Source: Thalassospira sp. UBA1131 (GTDB lineage Bacteria > Pseudomonadota > Alphaproteobacteria > Rhodospirillales > Thalassospiraceae). From it: a stretch of 64,000 bases of DNA. Made by a program: the position numbers and the translations under genes. Shown one piece after another: positions 34,476-42,012 of this stretch (position 1 is the first letter of the stretch; each line of letters starts with the position of its first letter). The notes beneath the pieces are model-generated. The model saw only the letters and a program-made list of their open reading frames with translations. It did no database searches and was not told where the DNA came from. The DNA lies in assembly GCF_002311515.1 (NCBI RefSeq), contig NZ_DCAO01000132.1:15286-79285 (forward strand), read 5' to 3'.

Positions 34476-35224
34476 CAGATGGATATTTGCTCCAAGGGCG
34501 AGCGGTATACGGCGAAAGCATTGGCGTTCTGGTGTTGAACACGACGTTTCCACGTGTTCATGGTGACATAGCAAACGCCAGAACATTTGACTTTCCGGTA
34601 CGCTATAAGATCGTGACCCAAGCAACCCAGGGCACTGTTGTAACCGGTGCGGATAAAGCGCGTGTGTTGCTGCCTCATTTCATCGAGGCTGCTCAAGAAC
34701 TTGAACGCGAAGGCGTTTCCGCGATCGCAACCAGTTGCGGATTTCTTTCAGTGGTTCAGGAAGAGCTCTCCGCCGCGGTATCAATCCCAGTGGCGACCTC
34801 AAGCTTGCTTCTGCTTCCGATGATTTTAAACATGATCGGTACGCGCAAGGTCGGAGTGGTTACAGCTAATGCCAGCGTTTTGTCAAAGCGCCACCTGATG
34901 ATTGGTGAGAGTGTTTCACATGACCGAATTGCGTTGTGTGGTCTGGAGGACTGCCCGAACTTCCGCTCTGCAATTTTGGGGCTCCCAGCAAGCGGAACCT
35001 CTGGGTTCGATATCAACCTGATCGAACAGGAGGTTGTTACACAGTGCAAAAAGCTCAAACAGGATAACCCCGAACTGGGCGCTGTCCTGTTTGAATGCAC
35101 CAATCTACCCCCTTATGCCCGCGCAGTTCAAAAGTCGATAGGCTTGCCCGTGTTCGGCATAACCCACCTTATCGAAATGCTACACCAATCTGGACGTATG
35201 CGTGCATTCGACGGTGATTGCTAG
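34472..35224 (+). CDS. Aspartate/glutamate racemase-family protein
   Basis: A 250-residue protein of the Asp/Glu/hydantoin racemase superfamily. The two catalytic Cys are visible in AIATSCGFLSVVQE and in LFECTNLPPYARA, at the positions expected for a two-base mechanism. IGVLVLNTTFPRVHGD at the N-terminus is typical for the group. It starts with TTG overlapping the stop of the Lrp gene. Possible activities are amino-acid racemisation or maleate isomerase/decarboxylase-like chemistry; I cannot choose. The coupling to an Lrp regulator suggests that the two form a sensor-enzyme pair for an amino acid. Confidence 0.85.
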   Translation: MTDGYLLQGRAVYGESIGVLVLNTTFPRVHGDIANARTFDFPVRYKIVTQATQGTVVTGADKARVLLPHFIEAAQELEREGVSAIATSCGFLSVVQEELSAAVSIPVATSSLLLLPMILNMIGTRKVGVVTANASVLSKRHLMIGESVSHDRIALCGLEDCPNFRSAILGLPASGTSGFDINLIEQEVVTQCKKLKQDNPELGAVLFECTNLPPYARAVQKSIGLPVFGITHLIEMLHQSGRMRAFDGDC

Positions 35225-35250
35225 GCGAAACTTTGATGCGATGAGAAAAT

Positions 35251-35305
35251 TGTCAGCTTTTCTGTCAATTCTGCAGGTTTTTGTCATCTTCTGTGGCATC
35301 TAACA
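35251..35305 (+). repeat. TGTCA-box repeat, copy R3 (internally deleted)
   Basis: The first 35-40 bases equal the start of R1/R2 (tgtcagcttttctgtcaatt). The sequence then jumps to the final block (tgtcatcttctgtggcatc), consistent with loss of about 78 bases between two internal copies of TGTCAtcttttgTG. It follows the racemase-family gene by 26 bases and abuts repeat copy B. Confidence 0.75.
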
Positions 35306-35377
35306 AGTGATTACAGAACGTAACCACTGCTCCATCGCTCTCAATCTTCGCGCAAAAATCAGTCTGATATCGCAGCC
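35306..35377 (+). repeat. Dispersed repeat, copy B
   Basis: Bases 35306-35368 match 571-633 beside the tRNA gene at 55 of 63 positions without gaps. The hairpin left arm seen in copy A is replaced here by the end of R3, so R3 and B join at a sharp boundary. Between 35225 and 35430 no gene is seen. Confidence 0.7.
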
Positions 35378-35430
35378 TTCGAAAAACATGCCGGTCACAG
35401 AATTTGTGCCGTAGGACCGGATCATGTCGT

Positions 35431-35721
35431 TTAGTGCAAGGACGCGATCAAGCCTGTCACAATGTTCTGACGATTTTTAGGTGAGTGCGTCAGGTCTGCG
35501 AAACTGATCATTACTTTTTCAAGTTTTGCCCAAGCGGTTTCTTTTGACATCGCGCTGAGCTCGCGTGCGACTTGCCATGGATCCAGTCCAAGTCTGGCCA
35601 ACATTGAAAGTGTCGTCACAGGCGTTCCGTTCAAACCTGCACCGATCCTTGTTTGCAGAAACCTGTCGTATCGCGTGTCGAGGCCGTTTGGATAGTTTTC
35701 CATCATGATAGACCAATCCAT
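35431..35721 (-). CDS. Small hypothetical protein
   Basis: A 96-residue soluble protein without a signal peptide. The middle part (TTLSMLARLGLDPWQVAREL, then SAMSKETAWAKLEKVMISFA) is an amphipathic helical region with a DPW motif that I associate with short conserved proteins of unknown function in alphaproteobacteria. No good ribosome site is seen before the first ATG; internal Met codons at residues 6 and 7 are alternatives. Neighbours give no clue. It is probably a real gene on the grounds of composition and motif, but I do not recognise a named family. Confidence 0.5.
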   Translation of the reverse strand: MDWSIMMENYPNGLDTRYDRFLQTRIGAGLNGTPVTTLSMLARLGLDPWQVARELSAMSKETAWAKLEKVMISFADLTHSPKNRQNIVTGLIASLH

Positions 35722-35759
35722 GCAAATGTCGGTGTTCGATCTTTGGCAAGAAGCCTGAT

Positions 35760-35975
35760 TTAACCGCCCTGGCGAAATGCCATGTGGTTGACATTATAGA
35801 TCAACCCATGCGGGGCGGAGCTAATGTGGATTAGTTGAGCGTTCATGACGCTATTTAGCGCACGGATAGAATGGCTGCTCGCCTTTGCCAAAATCGATCT
35901 CGCATCTGAACGGATTTCTTTCAATTGCAGACGGACCATTTTGCCAAAACTAACCGAGGTTAGCTTCGCAGGCAC
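35760..35975 (-). CDS. Possible small hypothetical protein
   Basis: A 71-codon frame starting with GTG and no visible ribosome site. The product is basic, with SFGKMVRLQLKEIRSDARSI as a helical part, and resembles no family that I know. It could be a chance frame. Listed because it stands alone between two other genes and in line with the small gene at 35431. Confidence 0.25.
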   Translation of the reverse strand: MPAKLTSVSFGKMVRLQLKEIRSDARSILAKASSHSIRALNSVMNAQLIHISSAPHGLIYNVNHMAFRQGG

Positions 35976-36272
35976 ACAATCGGTGTAAAAGAGTAGTCTT
36001 CATTAAATGTTCTGCGATGTTGGATCGCATCTCGTAACCGGTCAGCTTGGATTAACATCAAGGCCGGTCTCTGCCTGCGGGTTGCTGGCAGGCGCCGATT
36101 TGATCGCTGTATCAATCCGCAATTTTCCAATCATTTGAAAATTCGAGACGCATGTTCGTTCGCGTCGTTATGCGTGCTTCGAAAAGCAAAGAGCGGTGTT
36201 TTATCAAGCCCTCTTTGCGCGAAACAATCCAGACATTTTAGCCCTTTATCTGCCCTTTTGGAGGACAAGATT
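35976..36272. other. Intergenic region
   Basis: About 300 bases with a short hairpin (gcctgc/gcaggc near 36072-36093) and the presumed promoter of the small membrane protein operon to its right. No gene supported. Confidence 0.4.
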
Positions 36273-36626
36273 ATGAACTATCCCGATTGGTTGAAGCCTT
36301 ATGTTCTTGGTGCGGTTTCCGGTGCGGCTTTGGCAACGGTTGTCGGCTTTACCTGGGGCGGCTGGGTGACGGGCGGTGACGCGCGTCAGATGTCAGAGAC
36401 AATGTCCGATGACAAAGTGATCGCCGCGTTGGTGCCTGTTTGTGTTGCCAAGGCGAGTGCGGATTTAAATCGTGCGGCAAAACTCGAAACGATCCGGGGG
36501 GTGTCAAGTTATCAGCAAAGAGAAGCCCTGATGGAAGCAGGCTGGGCAACGATGCCAGGCACTGAAATTCCAAACCGCGATCTTGCACAGGCTTGCGTCA
36601 AAGCGCTTGAGCCGGAGTTGTCATAA
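36273..36626 (+). CDS. Small membrane-anchored hypothetical protein
   Basis: A 117-residue protein. An N-terminal hydrophobic segment (YVLGAVSGAALATVVGFTWG) is followed by a soluble part with VIAALVPVCVAKASADLN, a pattern seen in small alphaproteobacterial proteins of unknown function, and a second Cys near the C-terminus (LAQACVKAL), so a disulfide is possible if the soluble part is periplasmic. ttggagg lies before the chosen ATG; the frame is open 46 codons upstream without support. It leads a same-strand run with a DUF-type protein and two transglutaminase-like proteins. Confidence 0.75.
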   Translation: MNYPDWLKPYVLGAVSGAALATVVGFTWGGWVTGGDARQMSETMSDDKVIAALVPVCVAKASADLNRAAKLETIRGVSSYQQREALMEAGWATMPGTEIPNRDLAQACVKALEPELS

Positions 36627-36652
36627 TTGCAAAACCCAAGGAGACAAAGATA

Positions 36653-37147
36653 GTGTCAGACGAGAGGACGACTTCTCCTTTGCCGCCTGAGGCAACATCC
36701 TTGGAGCGGCGGGTTCTTGCCCATGAGAGGATTTTGCAATCGCTTATCGCCTACATGTCGCGAAGTGATCCGCGATTTGTTGAGCATCTGCAAGACAGGT
36801 TTGTTGTGCCGATGTCGCGGGCGCCTCATGAGCATCGCTACAAAGAAACAGACGAATATGCCGAAGATTTCATTCGCGCTGTGATGTTGCTTGAGGCGAA
36901 AGGTCTGACCGATCGTGACAAATCCACGCTGAACAAGAGCACGTCGGTCAGGCAGCAGGGCGGTGTCGACTTTGTCCATGCACCCTATGCACAGCGTATC
37001 GAGCGCGGCGGCCGGGTTGATCGTGTGCAATTGATCAAAAAGAACAACATCTGGGAAATCAGTGTGGATGGCGTTTTTCGCGGGCACTATCACGACCGCG
37101 AGCATGCCCTTGCAGCCGAGGCCCTTGCGAAGCTCTCACTATCTTGA
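36653..37147 (+). CDS. Hypothetical protein with C-terminal DUF2188-like segment
   Basis: A 164-residue cytoplasmic-type protein that starts with GTG after aaggag. The N-terminal half is helical (SLERRVLAHERILQSLIAYM). The last 45 residues (VQLIKKNNIWEISVDGVFRG, then a HDREHALAAEALA helix) resemble the small beta-alpha unit of DUF2188/YegP-like proteins, where a W-containing strand precedes an A-rich helix. It follows the small membrane protein by 26 bases, so cotranscription is probable. I do not know its function. Confidence 0.7.
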   Translation: MSDERTTSPLPPEATSLERRVLAHERILQSLIAYMSRSDPRFVEHLQDRFVVPMSRAPHEHRYKETDEYAEDFIRAVMLLEAKGLTDRDKSTLNKSTSVRQQGGVDFVHAPYAQRIERGGRVDRVQLIKKNNIWEISVDGVFRGHYHDREHALAAEALAKLSLS

Positions 37148-37202
37148 GGGCGCTTTGCACGGCTGTTGCATTGTCCCACTCAACTCGGTCAGGACAGATT
37201 AA

Positions 37203-38006
37203 ATGCGTTTAAGCATCGGATATTATTTCCAGTATCAATTGCAGCAAATCACACCAATGATCGCGCTGCTAAATGTTCATCACTCCCGCGTTCATGATCT
37301 TGAGGGCGACGACCGCCTGCAGACAGTACCGGAACTGGCGCAAACACGTTATGTCGACGGGTTTGGCAACATCTGTACGCGTTGGACTGCGCCGGTCGGT
37401 AAATTCGTCTTGCAATCAGACGGCGTTATCTTCGACGACGGGACTGAGGATGAGCCATGCCGGGATGCCAAACAGCATGCGGTCGAGGATTTGCCGTCTG
37501 ATACGATCATTTACCTTCTTGGCAGTCGCTATTGCGATACGGACCTGCTGTCAAACGAAGCGTGGCGACTTTTTGAACGCACACCGCCGGGTTCGGAAAG
37601 AGTCCAGGCGATTTGTGATTTTGTCTACGATCACATTACGTTTGGATATCTTGATGCACGCGCGACCCGGACAGCATCAGAGGCGCTTAAGGAGCGACGT
37701 GGCGTTTGCCGGGATTTCACGCATCTTGCCATCGCACTGTGTCGCTGTATGAATATTCCGGCGCGTTACTGCACCGGATATCTCAGTGATATCGGCGAAC
37801 CGTTGCCCCATCCGAGCGGCGATTTTGCAGCATGGATGGAGGTTTACCTCTCTGGCCGATGGTGGGTGTTCGATCCCAGAAACAATTCCCCGCGGGTCGG
37901 TCGTGTATTGATCGCCAGAGGACGGGATGCGGCCGATGTGCCATTGTTGCAAACCTTTGGCGAAAGCATTTTGCGAGACTTCCGCGTTTGGACGGAAGAA
38001 TTGTGA
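37203..38006 (+). CDS. Transglutaminase-like cysteine protein, copy 1
   Basis: A 267-residue protein with an N-terminal beta-sandwich-like part and a transglutaminase-like (papain-fold) core. The nucleophile Cys169 is in RRGVCRDFTHLAIALCRCM. The strand expected to carry the catalytic His reads DFAAWMEVYL, with Ala at the His position (residue 209); the acid is Asp224 in WVFDPRNN. Relatives with a small residue at the His position exist as I recall, so this may be a subfamily trait and the protein may not be a classic hydrolase. RGRDAADVPLLQTFG near the end is typical of the group. A second copy follows 54 bases later. Confidence 0.88.
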   Translation: MRLSIGYYFQYQLQQITPMIALLNVHHSRVHDLEGDDRLQTVPELAQTRYVDGFGNICTRWTAPVGKFVLQSDGVIFDDGTEDEPCRDAKQHAVEDLPSDTIIYLLGSRYCDTDLLSNEAWRLFERTPPGSERVQAICDFVYDHITFGYLDARATRTASEALKERRGVCRDFTHLAIALCRCMNIPARYCTGYLSDIGEPLPHPSGDFAAWMEVYLSGRWWVFDPRNNSPRVGRVLIARGRDAADVPLLQTFGESILRDFRVWTEEL

Positions 38007-38060
38007 TGCTTTTTCATGATGGGTTCCAAAAAGCCGCTCAAGAGATAGCGGGGCCAGCTT

Positions 38061-38921
38061 ATGCTGTCTCTTGATCTGGTCCATTCAACGATCTACCGCT
38101 ATCACTGGCCGGTTTTACTTGGGCCGCATCGTTTGATGCTCCGCCCACGAGAGGCGCGCGATACCCGGTTGGTGTCCTTTGAGGTCACAATTAACCCGGA
38201 CGCAGAGTTGGTCTGGACTCATGATGTTGCGGGCAACGCGATCGCAACAGCAAATTTCAAGGACAAGACCGACTATCTTAAAATTGAAAGCCGGTCCAAA
38301 ATCGAGATGGCTGCTTCGCAATGGCCGGTTTTTACAATCTCGGCCACGGCGTGTACCTTTCCGTTCTCATATTCAGACGATGAATGGATTGATCTCGGTG
38401 CTTTGACAGCACAGCATTACCCGGACCCGACCGGGCGGTTATCAGACTGGGTGAATGGTTTTATTTTCAGTAGCCCGACAGACACGCTGTCATTGTTAAA
38501 GGACATTAGCTTCGGGATATCGCAACGCACGACCTACCGAAGGCGGGAGAGCGAAGGCACTCAAACGCCGCTGGAAACTCTGGACAATCAGGAAGGATCG
38601 TGTCGCGACTTTGCTGTTTTGTTCGTTGCGGCAGCCCGTTGCCTTGGTTTCGGGGCAAGAATTGTGTCCGGGTATCTGGTGAATACAGATAGCAGCTTAA
38701 GAGGATCAGATGGGTCAGGTTCAACGCATGCCTGGGCGGAGGTCTTTCTTCCTGGTGCCGGTTGGGTTGCCTTTGATCCGACAAACCGCAGTGTGGGATC
38801 GGGCAATCTTATTTCGGTGGCGGTGGTTCGTGAAATGACGCAGGCAGTTCCGGTTGCCGGTGAGTTCACGGGGGGCAGGGGCGCACTTATTGACATGAAC
38901 GTTGCCGTCTCCATCACTTAA
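38061..38921 (+). CDS. Transglutaminase-like cysteine protease, copy 2
   Basis: A 286-residue protein with an N-terminal transglutaminase-associated beta domain (LDLVHSTIYRYHWPVLLGPH, then RLMLRPREARDTRL) and a complete catalytic core: Cys181 in EGSCRDFAVLFVAAARCLGF, His223 in STHAWAEVFLPG, and Asp239 in VAFDPTN. These proteins are thought to be cytoplasmic cysteine peptidases or amidases; their substrates are mostly unknown. Unlike copy 1 it has the full triad. The pair may have divided roles, one catalytic and one altered. Same strand and close spacing point to one operon. Confidence 0.9.
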   Translation: MLSLDLVHSTIYRYHWPVLLGPHRLMLRPREARDTRLVSFEVTINPDAELVWTHDVAGNAIATANFKDKTDYLKIESRSKIEMAASQWPVFTISATACTFPFSYSDDEWIDLGALTAQHYPDPTGRLSDWVNGFIFSSPTDTLSLLKDISFGISQRTTYRRRESEGTQTPLETLDNQEGSCRDFAVLFVAAARCLGFGARIVSGYLVNTDSSLRGSDGSGSTHAWAEVFLPGAGWVAFDPTNRSVGSGNLISVAVVREMTQAVPVAGEFTGGRGALIDMNVAVSIT

Positions 38922-38975
38922 ATCCCGCGCCAGTTCAGTAAACTTGTTTTTGCTAATCTACCCAGCGAACGTGAT

Positions 38976-39212
38976 CTATTTGAGTTTCAGCGCATTCCCA
39001 CCCTTGATGATCCTGTCGATCAGGCTGTGGACAGCCTGATGATCTGTTTGGGATGGAGTGCCTGCGGTTGCGGGATTATGTGCGTCTCTCGCATCTTCAA
39101 GAATACCGGTGATATCCTCTGTGCTGAGAATTCCAAGATCGCTCAAGCATATTAGAGTAGATTCGCAAATCGACAGCGCTGCAGATCCCTGGATATCCAT
39201 AGAATAATTCAT
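38976..39212 (-). CDS. Small hypothetical protein
   Basis: A 78-residue acidic protein with a helical N-terminal part (ICESTLICLSDLGILSTEDI) and a C-terminal helix HSLIDRIIKGGNALKLK. The ATG has aaaggg at good distance. It is divergent from the Crp/Fnr gene and convergent with the transglutaminase pair. I do not recognise the family; start site and codon pattern make a real gene likely. Confidence 0.65.
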   Translation of the reverse strand: MNYSMDIQGSAALSICESTLICLSDLGILSTEDITGILEDARDAHNPATAGTPSQTDHQAVHSLIDRIIKGGNALKLK

Positions 39213-39380
39213 GGTTCGCCCTTTCTTCTGTGCGCTTCGGTACGCAATGCCGTGTTTTAGGTTCAGCTTTTCCTATCGCCCCTCGGTCCGGCGCAGCATC
39301 GGCAGGTTGGCCTTAACAGGGGTTGCTGACATCCGTGCGACAATGAGGGGTGCCGATATTCAATGGAGAGGACAGGTTTG

Positions 39381-40115
39381 ATGGTTTCCTCGACGGCGGC
39401 TGTTTCAAAGCGACTGAAAAACTATATCGACCTGACAGAGCAGGAGCTCGATACCCTTTCAGGGATGATTGGTCCGTCGCGGATGATTTCTGCAGGTGGA
39501 GAAATCGTTCACGAGGGGCAAAGCGGGCACCGTGCCTTCATTTTGCAGGACGGTTGGGTGATGTCCTACAAGTTGCTTCCCGAAGGTGCGCGCCAGATTA
39601 TTGACTTTCAGGTGCCCGGTGACTTCCTCGGGTTGCGAAGTTTGTTGCTTCGCACGTCGGACCATAGCTTTGAGGCGGTAACGGATGTTCTGGTTGGCGA
39701 AGTCAAAGCGCAAGACATGTTGTCAGCTTTCTCATCAGCACCGCGTTTGGCGATGTCGATATTGTGGTCAGTGTCCTGCGACGAGGCGATGGTTGTGGAG
39801 CATCTCGTCAATATCGGCAGACGCTCGGCGATTGAAAGAACTGCACACTTCCTTCTGGAACTAGGTGCGCGGCTCAGATCAATCGGTGTCGGTGATGCGC
39901 AAGGTTATCCGTGTCCTTTATCGCAATACCAACTGGCCGATACGCTTGGCCTTAGCGCGATCCACATCAATCGCGTTTTGCGCCAACTGCGCGAACAGAA
40001 TTTGGTCACTTTCCAAAAGGGAATTGTCCAGTTCAACGATTTGAAAAAACTGACCGAACTTGCTGAGTTTGAAATGGGATACCTCGATCAGGTTGGCCCG
40101 GTACTTGTATCGTAA
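39381..40115 (+). CDS. Crp/Fnr-family transcriptional regulator
   Basis: A 244-residue regulator. The cyclic-nucleotide-type beta-barrel covers about residues 25-140 (IVHEGQSGHRAFILQDGWVM, FQVPGDFLGLRSLLL), the dimer helix follows, and the winged helix-turn-helix is near the end (LSQYQLADTLGLSAIHINRV, LRQLREQNLV). No N-terminal Cys cluster of the oxygen-sensing FNR type is seen. A start six codons earlier is possible; I prefer the ATG at 39381 because of the gaggacagg before it. It is divergent from a small hypothetical gene, and its regulon cannot be guessed. Confidence 0.9.
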   Translation: MVSSTAAVSKRLKNYIDLTEQELDTLSGMIGPSRMISAGGEIVHEGQSGHRAFILQDGWVMSYKLLPEGARQIIDFQVPGDFLGLRSLLLRTSDHSFEAVTDVLVGEVKAQDMLSAFSSAPRLAMSILWSVSCDEAMVVEHLVNIGRRSAIERTAHFLLELGARLRSIGVGDAQGYPCPLSQYQLADTLGLSAIHINRVLRQLREQNLVTFQKGIVQFNDLKKLTELAEFEMGYLDQVGPVLVS

Positions 40116-40162
40116 GTCATCCTGACCAATCGTGATGCTTACGAGAAATCTTTGCCAATCAT

Positions 40163-40360
40163 TCACTTTTCTACGTCAGCAACGGCTTCTTCCTCGGAAA
40201 TGGCGCGGCGCACTTTGATCATGTTACACAGCTGCCCCTTGGTCTTGATAGTTGATAGGTCATAGTGGGTCAGGAAGTTCCAATTGTTTTTGGCGTCGGC
40301 AAGGTAGCCTTTTTTGCGTTTAAGCGTTTCGGGCGTCTCGCCACCTGTAAATCCAAACAT
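40163..40360 (-). CDS. Small hypothetical protein
   Basis: A 65-residue, charged, soluble protein with KRKKGYLADAKNNWNFLTHY and an acidic C-terminal end (SEEEAVADVEK). An excellent ribosome site (aaaggaaa) lies six bases before its ATG, which is the main reason to accept it. No known family recognised. It is convergent with the Crp/Fnr gene. Confidence 0.65.
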   Translation of the reverse strand: MFGFTGGETPETLKRKKGYLADAKNNWNFLTHYDLSTIKTKGQLCNMIKVRRAISEEEAVADVEK

Positions 40361-40516
40361 GTGATTTTCCTTTGGTTGATTTTTGATTTTTTCTCATTTT
40401 GGAAAATTCATTATGGACGTGTTTTAAAAGCGCAAACTAACCTGTGATGTGTATTTGAGTTTTATTTTGTTACCCGTATTCATGCGTCTCTTGCGTTTTG
40501 CATCAGGGAAGTCGGA

Positions 40517-40540
40517 TGTCGCCTTTTATGACACGTGACA
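40517..40540 (+). repeat. TGTCA-box end block, copy R4
   Basis: TGTCG, 7 bases (ccttttc-like), TGACA, 2 bases, TGACA. The spacing 7 then 2 and the CTTTT core equal the end blocks of R1 and R2. It stands just beyond the stop of the FAD oxidoreductase at 40542, in the 180-base gap before the small hypothetical gene. Confidence 0.55.
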
Positions 40541-40541
40541 G

Positions 40542-41849
40542 TTAGGCTGTGTTTCTGAATCTAGTCAGTCGGAACGGGGTTGGGTCAACGCAGGGTGTTT
40601 CGCCGCGGACAAGTTCCGACATCAACCGCCCGCCGCCCGGGCCGCTGCCAAAGCCGTGGCCTGAAAAGCCAGTTGAAACGAAAAGCCCTGGTATCTTGTC
40701 AATGCTGCTGATAACTGGGATTGCATCCGGAGTGACATCCATGGCCCCGGACCAGGTATGGGTGAGTTTGGCGCTGGCGAACCCCGGATGGGCGCGGGTC
40801 AGGTTGACCAATGCGTTGCGCACAAATGGCTGATGCGGTTCCGGATCAAGTACACGGACTTCTTCAAACGGACTCATTTCATCAAGCTGCCAACTGCGTG
40901 GCATTTTCCATTCGTCTATGAACGTTCTGCCAATGCGAATGCGCAGTTCATGCCAACTGGTTTTCAGATTGGGGATATAATCGCGGAAGAGCCGTAAGCT
41001 GTCCAGGGTAATCTGAGAGACGTTGGCACTGCGTTCAGCCACCGTATACCCGCCATCAAGGCGTTTCCGAAAAGCAAAGTCTCCACCACCAACCGGCATT
41101 TCCGAAACATCGCCGACACCTTCAATACGGCAAGCCGTGCCAAGAATTTTGAGCTGGGGCAGATTGATCCCCAGATTGCCAAGGAATAGGCGTGACCAAA
41201 CGCCACCGGCAACCACAACCGACGATGCCACTACTGTTCCTTTTTCAGTGACAACAGCACTGACGCGACCGGCTGTGGTTTCGATGCCACGTACCGCACA
41301 ATTCTGTACGATGGTCGCCCCAAGTCGATCTGCTGCGCGCGCCATTTCCGGCACGGCTTGGCCCGGCTCAGCTCGCCCGTCATTGGCGGTATGCAGAGCC
41401 ATTTTGAAATCTGGCGACAGTCCCGGAAGCAGGTCTTGCAGTTCGTGCCCATTGAGCACTTTCGACGGCATCCTGGCCGCTTTGGCGTACTCTCCCCATT
41501 TGGTGAATTCGTCGATTTCGCGCTTTGTCCGGCAAACATATGTAATGCCGGTTTCTCTATAGCCAGTGTCAATCTGGAAACGCCGATCCAGATCACGCCA
41601 GAGATTAAGGCTTTCAATCGTCAAGGGCAGCTCAACCGGATCGCGCCCCATCTGACGCGTCCATCCCCAGTTGCGCGAACTTTGTTCGGCCGCGACACGA
41701 CCTTTTTCCAGAACTGCGACCGAAACACCAGCCTCGGCCAGAAACAGGGCGGTGGTGATGCCAGCGATGCCGCCCCCGATAATGGCGACATCGACTTTTT
41801 CAGGAAATGGGCGAATGGTTTCAAATACCTGGAGATGGGGTACGGACAC
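40542..41849 (-). CDS. FAD-dependent amine/amino-acid oxidoreductase (DAO family), copy 1
   Basis: A 435-residue DAO flavoprotein. The FAD site is VDVAIIGGGIAGITTALFLA with the acidic strand end VAVLEKGRVAAEQSSRN, and the following WGWTRQMGRD is typical for this subgroup. The C-terminal loop FVSTGFSGHGFGSGPGGGRL closes over the cofactor. Members oxidise N-methyl or secondary amines and amino acids. It is the last gene of a minus-strand run with an amino-acid ABC transporter and a second DAO protein, and has an inverted repeat (41905-41924) upstream, so it may also have its own promoter. Substrate unknown. Confidence 0.9.
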   Translation of the reverse strand: MSVPHLQVFETIRPFPEKVDVAIIGGGIAGITTALFLAEAGVSVAVLEKGRVAAEQSSRNWGWTRQMGRDPVELPLTIESLNLWRDLDRRFQIDTGYRETGITYVCRTKREIDEFTKWGEYAKAARMPSKVLNGHELQDLLPGLSPDFKMALHTANDGRAEPGQAVPEMARAADRLGATIVQNCAVRGIETTAGRVSAVVTEKGTVVASSVVVAGGVWSRLFLGNLGINLPQLKILGTACRIEGVGDVSEMPVGGGDFAFRKRLDGGYTVAERSANVSQITLDSLRLFRDYIPNLKTSWHELRIRIGRTFIDEWKMPRSWQLDEMSPFEEVRVLDPEPHQPFVRNALVNLTRAHPGFASAKLTHTWSGAMDVTPDAIPVISSIDKIPGLFVSTGFSGHGFGSGPGGGRLMSELVRGETPCVDPTPFRLTRFRNTA

Positions 41850-41904
41850 TTTGAAAACTCCTTGCCAAAGTGCATTGGTAATCTGCCGGGATCATCAAGT
41901 CACA

Positions 41905-41924
41905 ATCGTGATGCTAGTCACGAT
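41905..41924. promoter_or_regulatory. Inverted repeat upstream of DAO copy 1
   Basis: atcgtga-tgctag-tcacgat lies about 55 bases before the gene start, in the 163-base gap to the next DAO gene. A candidate operator. TCGTGA/TCACGA halves recur with a shorter spacer at 57058-57073. Confidence 0.55.
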
Positions 41925-42012
41925 CGCCATTAAACACCAAGCTATTGATAAAAGAAGATTTTACGCCAAACGCACGCCTCGACAGTGAAGCGTGCGTTTG
42001 GCTACTGGTTGA

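Noticed and set aside
564..35305. Firm call of an integrated genomic island at the tRNA
   Set aside because: No integrase gene is visible, and the tRNA 3' end is not duplicated at copy B. Kept only as a finding to test.
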